Source: a virus. Taken from it: a stretch of 64,000 nt of DNA. The stretch covers positions 55,500-119,499 of IMG/VR virus record IMGVR_UViG_3300024346_000016, one strand, 5' to 3'. The notes under the pieces are model-generated. The model was not told the DNA's origin. It was given only the letters and a program-made list of their open reading frames with translations, and searched no databases. The position numbers were made by a program, and so were the translations under genes. This document shows, piece by piece, positions 46,865 to 55,646 of this stretch (position 1 is the first letter of the stretch; the number at the start of each line of letters is the position of its first letter).

Positions 46865-49285
46865 ATGCAATCTAGATTTATTAAGTTAACGGAATATTGT
46901 TTGCTAGAGTATCAATACGAGTCTCTATCACCATCTAATCCAATCATAATCACTTCACCATTTTATACATTAAAGAATGGTGATAACGAAATATTCATGT
47001 ATAATCCAGATTCTGCACTATATGAAACTGGAAACATTAAAGACTTAACGGTCATTCCTCAGGCAACTAATGGAGGCCGTTTTGTATATCTTGATTCAGA
47101 AAACAGTCCAAACTATACTGAATACGATACAACGTTAACCGAAACTGTTGTTCCAGGCGGATCAATTATAGCAGATAGAGTTAGATTTTATATTGCAACC
47201 GGCTTTCAATTCACAGAGTTTACCAATATGGTCCTATCAATTAGACAGGACATGAACAATGGTAATTCACTTATTTTAGCAAATATTTTATTAAATGCAA
47301 CAACCCTCGGCGATGTTCTTCTCTATACGACAAGGCCGCTTATTATTGGAAATACCCTATACGATCGATATATTGATATAATTGTCCCATCTATAAAAAA
47401 TATGGATGAGGCCTTCTATACTTCGCCGAACCAGGCAAATACCTTTGCTTACCAAATTACAAATGGTGTAGGTTTAGTTAAAGATAATCCAATTACTGTA
47501 AATTTATTTGAGTGTGCATTCGGTCCAGACCTAAAGACTGAGGATGAGATTTATACTACAATTGATATTACACAAGCATACAATGCACAAATTTCACAAG
47601 GAAACGACTTTGATCTAGTTGGAGCAAAAGTTAGAGAAGCTATAGATGGCGACTATTTAGAATTTTTTGCAACTTGGGATCAGGGTTTTCCAGAAGAGTT
47701 TATTGGGATTCTTGAAAAAAGAACTGGTCAAGACTGGATAATTTTTCACCAATTAACCATCTTTGAACAAATTGGATCCGCCTTTGTTAAAAGCGGCGAT
47801 GCCACGTTTTTTCAAGAAACTAACTTTGATGAGCCTTTAATATTTAGGCCAATTCTTAAGAATGCAAATGAAGCTGTGACAATGGTCGTAGACTATTCAG
47901 TTAGACTTGTAAATAGAGTAACTAACGAACAAATTATCAGAACCGCATCCCTAACTGTAGTTAATCCAAACAAATATGGAAAATCTCTACTTAAATTGGA
48001 TCTTGCAGATAAACCAAATTCATATAAAATATCAAATGTGATTGTTAAAAAATTAACAGATTCTGTTCAAGTCTTTAATGATCCGTCGATGGTTAGGCCA
48101 GCTGCAATTCAACAACCGGCTGTCGCCGCAGTTCAACCTAAGGTAATAACAAACACAGTTACTCAATATGTGCCAGTGTTCTATGTTAGAAATTCAATTG
48201 CAATATCTCAAAAAAATCACCTAGTAAGATCTGGCAAAGTATCGAATCTTACATATGGTCAAGGTTTACTAGCAATTGCAGTAACTCCATTTGATAACAC
48301 ATTTATGTTTCAGGTAAAAACTGAATCGACTACTAATCAAGGCGAGGTTAGATTAAACAATATGGATTTAACTCAATTTAGTAGATTTGAACTAGTATTT
48401 GGATCAGCTGCATCGAAGGTAACGGTTGCCAATGTTACTGACCCTGCTCAAGCAAATATTGATCTTGGTGAAATATTATTTAAAGTAGATTCTGCAATCA
48501 CGGCTAAAATTCAAAACCTAGATGATGCTAAATTCTATATAGTTACCGTAGGTAAAGACGGCAGTCGTTCTGCTCTATATACTGGAAAGTGGTATAAATC
48601 AGATGAGGTTTCAACAGCAGACACAGAAAATGCTCAACAATTAAGTAAAGCAAAGGCTGAATCGGATTTGACAGATACAGTTGAATCGCTAAAGGTTAGA
48701 ATAACTGAGCTTGAGTCAGAAAATGCCAAGCTTAAAACCTCTTCCATTAAAGACACAGTATCGCAGCCAGCCGGTAATATTGAAGATAGTCCAAAATACA
48801 ATACTAATCCTATTAAAAGTACTCGCCCAGTATACAGCAGTGGAACTAGTTCAGGTGGCGGAGGTTGTCCAGTTCCAAGTATGTTAATTTTAACAGGAGA
48901 CGACGCTTGGATCAAGGCTGGCGAATTGGTAAAAGGTACTCAAATCTATACAATTCACGAACATACTGGAGAATGGGGTTACTATGCAATTGAATCAGCT
49001 GAACCTATTATTCAGCCAGTTGTTAGAGTTAACTTTGGAGAGTACTCGGTTGATGTATCAGAAAGTCATAAATTCTTAACAGTAGATGAGGAATACGTTA
49101 GAATTTCTGATCTTGTATTAGGAGACCTAATTAAAACTCTGGATGGCTTGGTTGAAATTTCATCAATCGAATCAATCGGAGAGGCCGAAGTAATAAAAAT
49201 TGAAGTAGAAGATGCCCATACATATGTTGTAGAACGAGCAATTTCTCACAATAAGATTAAATCAATTTCGGAGAGCGCTCAGTAA
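46865..49285 (+). CDS. Virion protein with C-terminal Hint domain
   Basis: An 806-residue protein. The first 600 or so residues are beta-rich structural domains of unknown family. A coiled-coil and Ser-rich linker follows (about 600-665). Residues 668-796 are a Hint domain: Cys668, then AGELVKGTQIYT, VSESHKF, DAHTYVVE and ISHN796. The next residue is Lys, so splicing of a C-extein is not expected. The domain is 129 residues long, the same as in the 23108 protein, and both carry the same DAHTYV and ISHN blocks. Self-cleavage or ester-mediated ligation at Cys668 is possible. Confidence 0.7.
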   Translation: MQSRFIKLTEYCLLEYQYESLSPSNPIIITSPFYTLKNGDNEIFMYNPDSALYETGNIKDLTVIPQATNGGRFVYLDSENSPNYTEYDTTLTETVVPGGSIIADRVRFYIATGFQFTEFTNMVLSIRQDMNNGNSLILANILLNATTLGDVLLYTTRPLIIGNTLYDRYIDIIVPSIKNMDEAFYTSPNQANTFAYQITNGVGLVKDNPITVNLFECAFGPDLKTEDEIYTTIDITQAYNAQISQGNDFDLVGAKVREAIDGDYLEFFATWDQGFPEEFIGILEKRTGQDWIIFHQLTIFEQIGSAFVKSGDATFFQETNFDEPLIFRPILKNANEAVTMVVDYSVRLVNRVTNEQIIRTASLTVVNPNKYGKSLLKLDLADKPNSYKISNVIVKKLTDSVQVFNDPSMVRPAAIQQPAVAAVQPKVITNTVTQYVPVFYVRNSIAISQKNHLVRSGKVSNLTYGQGLLAIAVTPFDNTFMFQVKTESTTNQGEVRLNNMDLTQFSRFELVFGSAASKVTVANVTDPAQANIDLGEILFKVDSAITAKIQNLDDAKFYIVTVGKDGSRSALYTGKWYKSDEVSTADTENAQQLSKAKAESDLTDTVESLKVRITELESENAKLKTSSIKDTVSQPAGNIEDSPKYNTNPIKSTRPVYSSGTSSGGGGCPVPSMLILTGDDAWIKAGELVKGTQIYTIHEHTGEWGYYAIESAEPIIQPVVRVNFGEYSVDVSESHKFLTVDEEYVRISDLVLGDLIKTLDGLVEISSIESIGEAEVIKIEVEDAHTYVVERAISHNKIKSISESAQ

Positions 49286-49321
49286 GAACATTAATTTGGT
49301 GTATTCGTATTAAACTACACA

Positions 49322-49329
49322 GATAAATA
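49322..49329 (+). promoter_or_regulatory. T4-late-like promoter box
   Basis: Reads GATAAATA, with 22 bases before the ATG at 49352. Confidence 0.65.
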
Positions 49330-49351
49330 ATAAAAAATAGATCGTCGAATA

Positions 49352-51016
49352 ATGAACGACTTAACAAAAAACTTAATCAAAGAATTAAAAACAGCTACCG
49401 CTGTATCTGAGAGCAGAATGCTACAGATGTTCGTCGCTGGCATTGAAGCCAACGTTACTGCTTCTGGAAACATCGAGCAGGCACTAGCCGATCTAGCTGA
49501 AGTTAGTGAAAAATTACAAAATAGTGAGCTTGATGCAATCGTTAAGAAATTTAACGAATTGTCAAACACACCGGCCAAAAAGTTAAAAATGATTGAAAAT
49601 GGTGCAGCAATTCTTCCTAAGATTGCTCAAATCAAAGAATCTGCCGCATACGCTGATCCTATCCTTAAGACCATTATTTCTGGTATTGAGAAATATGCTT
49701 CTGTAAATTCAGAGCCAATTGTAATAGAATCAGTTATTGCAAAGCTTTCTCCGTTTTCATTTGATTCAACCGTTAAAGCTGTAGTTGCAGACTTAACTAA
49801 ATATGTTGCAGAAAATAGAGCAACTCTTGCAATCTTTAATACTATTGCAGATTTAAAGAAAGCTCCAAATGCATACTATGCTAAAGTTTCTGAAAAATTA
49901 GAAACAGCTATACTTGAAGGTAGAACTTCAGTTGATGCCTTAACTATGATTCTTGCTGAGGCTACTGCACAGCCAGTTATTAAAAACCTATTAAATAGAC
50001 TTGCTCAATTTGAATCTTCTCAAAATGGAGGATTTAGTTTAGGTTCAGGTAATGGTTCTACTAAAATTAATCCAGTAATTGGAATTTATACTAAAACTGC
50101 TAAGGGAGTTAGAGTGTTAATTGAAAACCATATTATTGATATGAATGATGAAGAAGAAGCTGAAATGGTTCCATTCGCATCAATTCCTCAAGAAGATGAA
50201 TTTGCTCAAACTGCAAAAGCTTACACAGAATTAGGTTTTAAACCAACTGAACATGGAGTTGAAGCTAAAGGTAAAGCAAATACTATTGCATTTAAAGTTT
50301 CTCCAGAAGGCGAAGTTTCATTTGAAATCAATGGTAATATCGCAGAAGACTTAAATAGCTCAGAAATTTATAAAACTCTAGTTGTTGAAACAATTGCGTT
50401 TAAGCAAAATGTTGCAAAGATTTTAGAAAATGCAAATATGGTTGCTCAATTTGAATTCGTTCAAAGATTTGTTACTGAAGGTGCACAAAGCTATGCAATC
50501 AATACTGAAAAATCTGGTATCTTTGTTTTAGATAGACAAGGTCTTAAGAAATACGATACACTAGGTTTCCACAAATATGTTGCTGAAACTTTTAACTATG
50601 ACGTAAGCGATCTTTTTGCAATCCAACTTTCTGAAAGACAAGAATTTATTAAAAGTGTTAATGAAAGAAAATTAGTAATTAAATCTGATATTGCTAAATT
50701 AGAAGAGTCTATTGAGCAATTAGATTCAGTAATTGCTGAAGCTGACGAAGAAACTCAAGATCAACTTGAAACTCTTAAGCATACAATTAACTCAAGTATA
50801 GTAGGTCTTAAAGACGAATATCTTACACTAGATGATAGTTTAGAGACTGACCCAATTCTTGGTGCAAATGGATCTAAATACACAGTAGGTCAAGCAGTGA
50901 TGCACAACGGCGAACCAGTTGAAATTAGCGGAGTTTCTGCAGACGGCTTATACCAATTAAGCAATGGCGAAACAGTTAAAGAAGACGAGATTATGCCAGA
51001 AGCTGAAACTATGTAA
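49352..51016 (+). CDS. Hypothetical helical protein, own transcription unit
   Basis: A 554-residue protein. The first half is helical; the middle has a Gly/Ser linker (NGGFSLGSGNGSTK), a beta domain follows (about 230-320), and a coiled coil lies near 430-490. It is acidic and rich in Ala, Lys and Glu, with codon use unusually plain (GCT, AAA, GAA), as in abundant proteins. It is framed by a late box and a strong terminator. It may be a scaffold, core or packaged protein; this is inference only. Confidence 0.5.
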   Translation: MNDLTKNLIKELKTATAVSESRMLQMFVAGIEANVTASGNIEQALADLAEVSEKLQNSELDAIVKKFNELSNTPAKKLKMIENGAAILPKIAQIKESAAYADPILKTIISGIEKYASVNSEPIVIESVIAKLSPFSFDSTVKAVVADLTKYVAENRATLAIFNTIADLKKAPNAYYAKVSEKLETAILEGRTSVDALTMILAEATAQPVIKNLLNRLAQFESSQNGGFSLGSGNGSTKINPVIGIYTKTAKGVRVLIENHIIDMNDEEEAEMVPFASIPQEDEFAQTAKAYTELGFKPTEHGVEAKGKANTIAFKVSPEGEVSFEINGNIAEDLNSSEIYKTLVVETIAFKQNVAKILENANMVAQFEFVQRFVTEGAQSYAINTEKSGIFVLDRQGLKKYDTLGFHKYVAETFNYDVSDLFAIQLSERQEFIKSVNERKLVIKSDIAKLEESIEQLDSVIAEADEETQDQLETLKHTINSSIVGLKDEYLTLDDSLETDPILGANGSKYTVGQAVMHNGEPVEISGVSADGLYQLSNGETVKEDEIMPEAETM

Positions 51017-51042
51017 TTTTTAGAATACTTAAATATTTTTTT

Positions 51043-51069
51043 AAAGCCTGAGGTAACTCGGGCTTTTTT
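51043..51069 (+). terminator. Intrinsic terminator
   Basis: A 10-bp stem AAAGCCTGAG/CTCGGGCTTT (one T-G wobble) with a GTAA tetraloop and T residues to 51069 closes the 49352 gene. Confidence 0.9.
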
Positions 51070-51074
51070 ATTAG

Positions 51075-51080
51075 TATAAT
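51075..51080 (+). promoter_or_regulatory. GTATAAT-type -10 element
   Basis: Reads TATAAT within TTAGTATAATA, directly after the terminator and 26 bases before the ATG at 51107. A clear -35 is not seen. Confidence 0.55.
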
Positions 51081-51106
51081 ATTCTAAACATACTTAAAGT
51101 AGTAAC

Positions 51107-51925
51107 ATGGCAAAACAGAAAACAGCAGATGTATTGATTAGTTTAGAAGAAGCTAGAGAACGCGGACTCTTAATCCATACCAAAAAAGACACACCCTATT
51201 TCAATTACAGTTTATTCGTAAGATCAGAAGATGAAGTTAAATACAATATTAATCAAAACATCAGTAAAACTGCTACAGGCGGGGAATACTTTAGTCCACT
51301 ATTTAGAACCGATTGGAATACTAATGGTCATCAATTTCAACTAGAAAATTTAGATCAGGAAGACGTTTGGTTAGATGCGGGTGGTCATATCGGCATTTTT
51401 GCAACTAGACTCCTAACACAGTTTCCTCGTATCAAGAAGGTTTTGTCATATGAGCCTTTCCATAATAATATTGAGTTTGCTGAACTTAATCTTGGAGAAA
51501 ACGGCGTAGCTGATCGATGCGAAATGATTGAAGCTGCACTTGTATCAGACGATGATACAAAAAATGTAGATTTCTTTTTAGCATGGGATTCAGGTAAACA
51601 CTCGCTGCTTCCAGTTAGAGGCCGTACTCAAGTAACAGTTCCAGCTAAAAACTTTAAAGATGCTCTTAAAGAGGCAACTTGCCTAAAAATGGATGTTGAA
51701 GGCTTAGAATATGACTTGATCAAATCTGTAGAGGATTGGTCAAATATCAGAATCGCAATTATTGAATACCACTTCCACTATCGTAACTTGTCTAAAGGCC
51801 GAGTTGAAAAATTTAATGAAATCCTAGATATTTTTAAAGCCAACTTTGATGACATTTATGTATGTCCAAACGTTGAAAACACTAAAACCTGGATTACTCA
51901 CTTTGCTGCAGTAAAGAGAGGCTAA
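51107..51925 (+). CDS. FkbM-family methyltransferase
   Basis: A 272-residue SAM-dependent methyltransferase. Motif I is residues 87-99 (VWLDAGGHIGIFA); LKMDVEGLEYDLI is the hallmark of FkbM methyltransferases. These O-methylate sugars or other small molecules; the acceptor here is unknown. It has its own promoter and terminator and sits next to a glycosyltransferase-like gene, so the two may act on one glycan. It is isolated from the virion operons by terminators, as an accessory cassette. Confidence 0.8.
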   Translation: MAKQKTADVLISLEEARERGLLIHTKKDTPYFNYSLFVRSEDEVKYNINQNISKTATGGEYFSPLFRTDWNTNGHQFQLENLDQEDVWLDAGGHIGIFATRLLTQFPRIKKVLSYEPFHNNIEFAELNLGENGVADRCEMIEAALVSDDDTKNVDFFLAWDSGKHSLLPVRGRTQVTVPAKNFKDALKEATCLKMDVEGLEYDLIKSVEDWSNIRIAIIEYHFHYRNLSKGRVEKFNEILDIFKANFDDIYVCPNVENTKTWITHFAAVKRG

Positions 51926-51947
51926 TCTAAATTAACTTTATATTAAG

Positions 51948-51972
51948 GCCGAGTATTTACTCGGCTTTTTTT
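51948..51972 (+). terminator. Intrinsic terminator
   Basis: A 7-bp stem GCCGAGT/ACTCGGC with an ATTT loop and seven T residues closes the methyltransferase gene. Confidence 0.9.
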
Positions 51973-51995
51973 GTAATCCTATGATGAAACTATTG

Positions 51996-52001
51996 TATAA
52001 T
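51996..52001 (+). promoter_or_regulatory. GTATAAT-type -10 element giving a leaderless start
   Basis: Reads TATAAT, with a possible TTGTAA -35 at 51971-51976. Counting 7 bases from its end puts the transcript start on the A of the ATG at 52008. Confidence 0.55.
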
Positions 52002-52007
52002 AAAGAT

Positions 52008-53087
52008 ATGAACACGCCAGCTGCACTATATGCATATTTTGGATATCTTGGAGATTTTTCAACTGATATACCAGGACATACTTTTTACCAAATTGGTTTA
52101 ATAGATCAATTGTGTAAGCATCACCAGATTGATAAAGTAGATTTCTATTCATACTTATCACACGATCAAGTTGGCGCAACTCAAAAGTCTCCAATTTGGC
52201 CAACCAGTCCAGTTACCCCAGTATTTGAAAAGTTTACTAAAGAAAGAATCAGATCCTATAATTTAGGATTTGCTAAAGTCGCTGAAAATATTGAAAAGGG
52301 CAGATACGATAAAATTTTCCTAAAAGCCAGATTTAGAAATCTTTCAACCTTAACTAAACAGTTAACTGATGCAAGGCAGTTTGAACTTCTTATTAAAGCA
52401 GCAATTCAAACTGGTCAAGCCAATAAAGTTGTAATATTAGATACGGATCTTTCGCTTGATCCAGAATTTGTTGATTTTTGTAAATCTCAAGGAATAACAT
52501 TTGAAATTCCATCAATAGACTATCCAAATGTATCAAAGGATTTTATTAAAGCCTGTGAAAAGGTATGGTTAGACGAAACTGACAGATTTGAAAGAAATGA
52601 CAAAGTATTTTATTATGGAAATATTTCATTTGGTAATTATAAAGTAGGTCATGCTAAAAATCCAATTGTGGTTGATGCAATAAAGACGTCTGCTGATTTT
52701 AAATCATTTACTGGTAAAAAATACGATGTTGCAATTGCTGGTAAACTTGATTCGGCCCTAACTAGTGATTTTCAAGAAAAGAATATTAAATTAATAAAGA
52801 GAACTGACCGATCTGATATTTGGAATGAATATGCTAGTTCAGCAATAAGTCTAAATATCTCAAAGGATCTATATCTAGAGCGAGGATTTTATCCAGCCAG
52901 GGTATACGAAAGCCTTATTTTTGGTGCAATACCAGTATCTTATATGGACTATCGTATCCATGAAGCTCTTGGATTTACAGATTTACATAAGTTAGAAGAA
53001 ATTTTAGCATTTTTTAAAGATTCTAGCCCTTCTGACCGAGCTGCCATCTATTCTAAATGTATTTCAAACCTGTTTCCGTGTAGATAA
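52008..53087 (+). CDS. Glycosyltransferase-like protein
   Basis: A 359-residue protein. The ATG at 52008 is chosen because the -10 element overlaps the region before it; an earlier ATG at 51981 would lie upstream of the transcript. The C-terminal third has ARVYESLIFGAIPVSY, a pattern seen in nucleotide-sugar glycosyltransferases, and a RGFYPARV lead-in. The donor and acceptor are unknown. It is the second gene of the 51-53 kb accessory pair. Its stop is inside the next late box. Confidence 0.55.
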   Translation: MNTPAALYAYFGYLGDFSTDIPGHTFYQIGLIDQLCKHHQIDKVDFYSYLSHDQVGATQKSPIWPTSPVTPVFEKFTKERIRSYNLGFAKVAENIEKGRYDKIFLKARFRNLSTLTKQLTDARQFELLIKAAIQTGQANKVVILDTDLSLDPEFVDFCKSQGITFEIPSIDYPNVSKDFIKACEKVWLDETDRFERNDKVFYYGNISFGNYKVGHAKNPIVVDAIKTSADFKSFTGKKYDVAIAGKLDSALTSDFQEKNIKLIKRTDRSDIWNEYASSAISLNISKDLYLERGFYPARVYESLIFGAIPVSYMDYRIHEALGFTDLHKLEEILAFFKDSSPSDRAAIYSKCISNLFPCR

Positions 53088-53090
53088 ATA
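53083..53090 (+). promoter_or_regulatory. T4-late-like promoter box overlapping a stop codon
   Basis: Reads GATAAATA; the stop TAA at 53085-53087 is inside it. The ATG at 53114 is 23 bases downstream. Confidence 0.6.
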
Positions 53091-53113
53091 AAGAAAAATG
53101 GCCCTACTACTAA

Positions 53114-55642
53114 ATGGCATCAAAATATATTTTAAGTAGAGATCAATTTGTAATTAACGAATCTGATAACTCTAATCCACTATTTGACTTCTTAAATGAA
53201 GTTGGTCCAGACCTAATGCAAATGCTGGACACAATTAAACCAGTCTTGCCTGAATCAGTATCAGATGAATTTATTGAAAATTCGCAAAGATACGATGCTG
53301 CTCTTAGCCAGTCTGGATTTTCTGAAAATTCTAAATTAGAGCATATTTTATATGCAATGGGAACTACCGGAGTTACCCTATTTACAGAATCTAATTTTAA
53401 CCTTGATTCAGTAATTGAACATTACTATTCAGTTAACGAGGACTTTTTTGATACACTTAGATCAATTTGGAACGCCTTAACCGAAAACGGCTCGCCACTA
53501 GGAATCGTACACTTATTATTAGATATTATTGGATTTATTCCAGCTTCATATTTTGGCTTTCCTATTGATATTGTTGCAGATGGACTAAACGCCGTAATTT
53601 ACCTGCTAGAAGGTCAATATGGATCAGCATTAATTAGTGTTATTGCAGCAGCTCTACCAGGAATTGGTGATGCAGCCAAAGCATTAAAATTAGCAAAGGG
53701 CTTTAAGAAAATAAACAATTTGGCTGAAGTTGCATTTAAAACAGGTAAAGCTGACCCAGGTATTGTTAAGGCTCTTGCCAAAGAAGATCCTGCAACACTT
53801 GCTAAATTCTTAAATATATTTTCTGGAGCAAAACCAGTTATTACATTTTTTATAAACCTTGCAAAAGGAGTTGGTCGAGGAATTGAAGCACTATTAAGAT
53901 CATGGCCAGTAAGTATGCTATTCGGCGGACTTGGTAAAAAGCTTGGAAAATGGCTAGACACGGCAGTTACACCAATTACCAAAAATCTAGATTCTGCAAT
54001 TGATGATATAGCAGCTCTTACAGCTAAGGGCTCAGACGATATTACCTCTGCAATCAAAGCTGGCGATGCAACAAAGGTTGCAGATACCGGTACCGGTTTA
54101 ATTACTAAATTAGGCGATGAATTAACTGCAGCAAAAGCCGCAGGTAATATGGCAGAAGTTAAACGTATTGAAGGACTTCTTCAAACTCGTATCGGAAAAG
54201 GCTTACCTGGAGCAGGGCGCTTTGTTAAAGGCGGCAGGCTAATTGATGTTATAAATGCAAATCTTAAAATTAGTGATGATCTTCTTAAAACCGGAGGAAA
54301 GAATCTAGACGAATTCTTAGAAAAAGGTTGGGATGAATATATTTCTGTATGGAAAGAACTTAAACAGCTAGATGGAGTTCCTCTTACAGCAAGCGACCTT
54401 AGTCAACTTGAAAAGCTTAAATCTGCTTGGATGGAAGGTCGTAAAGCTGAGGCGCTATTTGCTGGAATGAAAGGTATTAGCGATTTGCCAGCGGATGATC
54501 TAATTAGATTAACTGGTAATGCTGCTGAAATATCAACTAAAAAAGGTGCAAACTTTAGTGCTAGATTAGTTGCAGAGATTTCAGATGATCCAGCCAAATT
54601 AAGTAAGTTTTTTAATGGAATTTTATCTAACCCTGCGGCACTAGCCAAATTAGAAGAAGCTGGCCCTGGTGTAGTTGGAATGTATAGACTCTTTGCAAAA
54701 AATCCAGAAGTATATGTTGATATTGCAAAAGCTGGATCTAGTGCAATTAAAAGGTTTGACGATTTAGCAAAAGTTGGAGGAACCTGGTCACAAGCTCTTA
54801 GAAAAAGTAGAGTTATGCGAAATAAACTAATTATTGCTAAAAACGTAATTGGTGCTCCACTTAGATGTCCAATTGCAGAGTTAGGACAAGGAAATATGGG
54901 AGGTATTGAGGCATTAGGTACGTTAGGTTTAAAAAAGGAATCTACTAAATTTATCCTAAGTCGATCTCAGTTTTTGTTAGAGGCAGAAGATGCTGCACCT
55001 ACTACGGCAGCAGATGAAATATCACAGGAATTAGAAAAAGCAAAAAGAGGTAATGCAATAGTAGGTCCTCTTAGCTATGTTGATATTTGTCAAAGTCACG
55101 TAAATAAAGCAATAGACGAACTTGCACTAACTGCAACCATTCCTCCAGCTGGTAGCTCACTAGTTAAAAACGGCCCAAAACAAGATTTTGTTGCAGCCGG
55201 AGTTAGTAGTGAAGCTACTATTGCTAATCAAGAAGCAGTCGATGCTACCCTAAAACAAATGGGAATAGATTCTCCAATTTCAGATGCAGGTATGATGACC
55301 GAATTACCAGCCGATGCCACTATTCAAGAAGTAATTTCAGAAAGAGTTGGAACCGACTGGCAACACGGCGGCCTATGGTATATGTTAGCTGCGGTAATGA
55401 CACAGGACATGGAATATGAATCAATTAAATCTAAACTTAAGAGTGCCCTTAAAGAGTATGAAAATAATTATAAGCGTACAGCCGGTAATAAAGCAACAAC
55501 TGGCTCAATTAGTTTTTATCCATCTCCTGGAGAAGCACAATTAATCAAATCTGAATTTGAAAAACTGGATGCCGATCCATCGTATAGACCAAATTTCTTT
55601 GGAGGTTCGGTGACTTCTAGCGACTTACTTAAAATGTTTTAA
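53114..55642 (+). CDS. Internal (capsid-targeted) protein with membrane-like segment
   Basis: An 842-residue protein. The N-terminus MASKYILSRDQFVINE ends in I-N-E at residue 16, like a T4 capsid-targeting sequence with a prohead-protease site. Residues 127-200 are hydrophobic with GFIPASYF, GSALISVIAAALPGIGD and AAKALKLAKG, a pattern seen before the toxin region of polymorphic toxins and in translocated proteins. Residues 610-625 (TKFILSRSQFLLE) repeat the N-terminal motif, so a second cleavage may release a 219-residue C-terminal piece. The rest is helical. It is the first gene of a late operon. The packaged and injected role is inferred. Confidence 0.6.
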   Translation: MASKYILSRDQFVINESDNSNPLFDFLNEVGPDLMQMLDTIKPVLPESVSDEFIENSQRYDAALSQSGFSENSKLEHILYAMGTTGVTLFTESNFNLDSVIEHYYSVNEDFFDTLRSIWNALTENGSPLGIVHLLLDIIGFIPASYFGFPIDIVADGLNAVIYLLEGQYGSALISVIAAALPGIGDAAKALKLAKGFKKINNLAEVAFKTGKADPGIVKALAKEDPATLAKFLNIFSGAKPVITFFINLAKGVGRGIEALLRSWPVSMLFGGLGKKLGKWLDTAVTPITKNLDSAIDDIAALTAKGSDDITSAIKAGDATKVADTGTGLITKLGDELTAAKAAGNMAEVKRIEGLLQTRIGKGLPGAGRFVKGGRLIDVINANLKISDDLLKTGGKNLDEFLEKGWDEYISVWKELKQLDGVPLTASDLSQLEKLKSAWMEGRKAEALFAGMKGISDLPADDLIRLTGNAAEISTKKGANFSARLVAEISDDPAKLSKFFNGILSNPAALAKLEEAGPGVVGMYRLFAKNPEVYVDIAKAGSSAIKRFDDLAKVGGTWSQALRKSRVMRNKLIIAKNVIGAPLRCPIAELGQGNMGGIEALGTLGLKKESTKFILSRSQFLLEAEDAAPTTAADEISQELEKAKRGNAIVGPLSYVDICQSHVNKAIDELALTATIPPAGSSLVKNGPKQDFVAAGVSSEATIANQEAVDATLKQMGIDSPISDAGMMTELPADATIQEVISERVGTDWQHGGLWYMLAAVMTQDMEYESIKSKLKSALKEYENNYKRTAGNKATTGSISFYPSPGEAQLIKSEFEKLDADPSYRPNFFGGSVTSSDLLKMF

Positions 55643-55646
55643 TATA

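Noticed and set aside
51981-52007. Earlier ATG for the glycosyltransferase-like gene
   Set aside because: The TATAAT element overlaps this stretch, so a transcript from it would not contain this ATG; 52008 fits the exact leaderless distance.
53614-54057. Minus-strand frame of 147 codons
   Set aside because: It is opposite the hydrophobic part of the 842-residue protein; low-complexity coding often leaves such open shadows.
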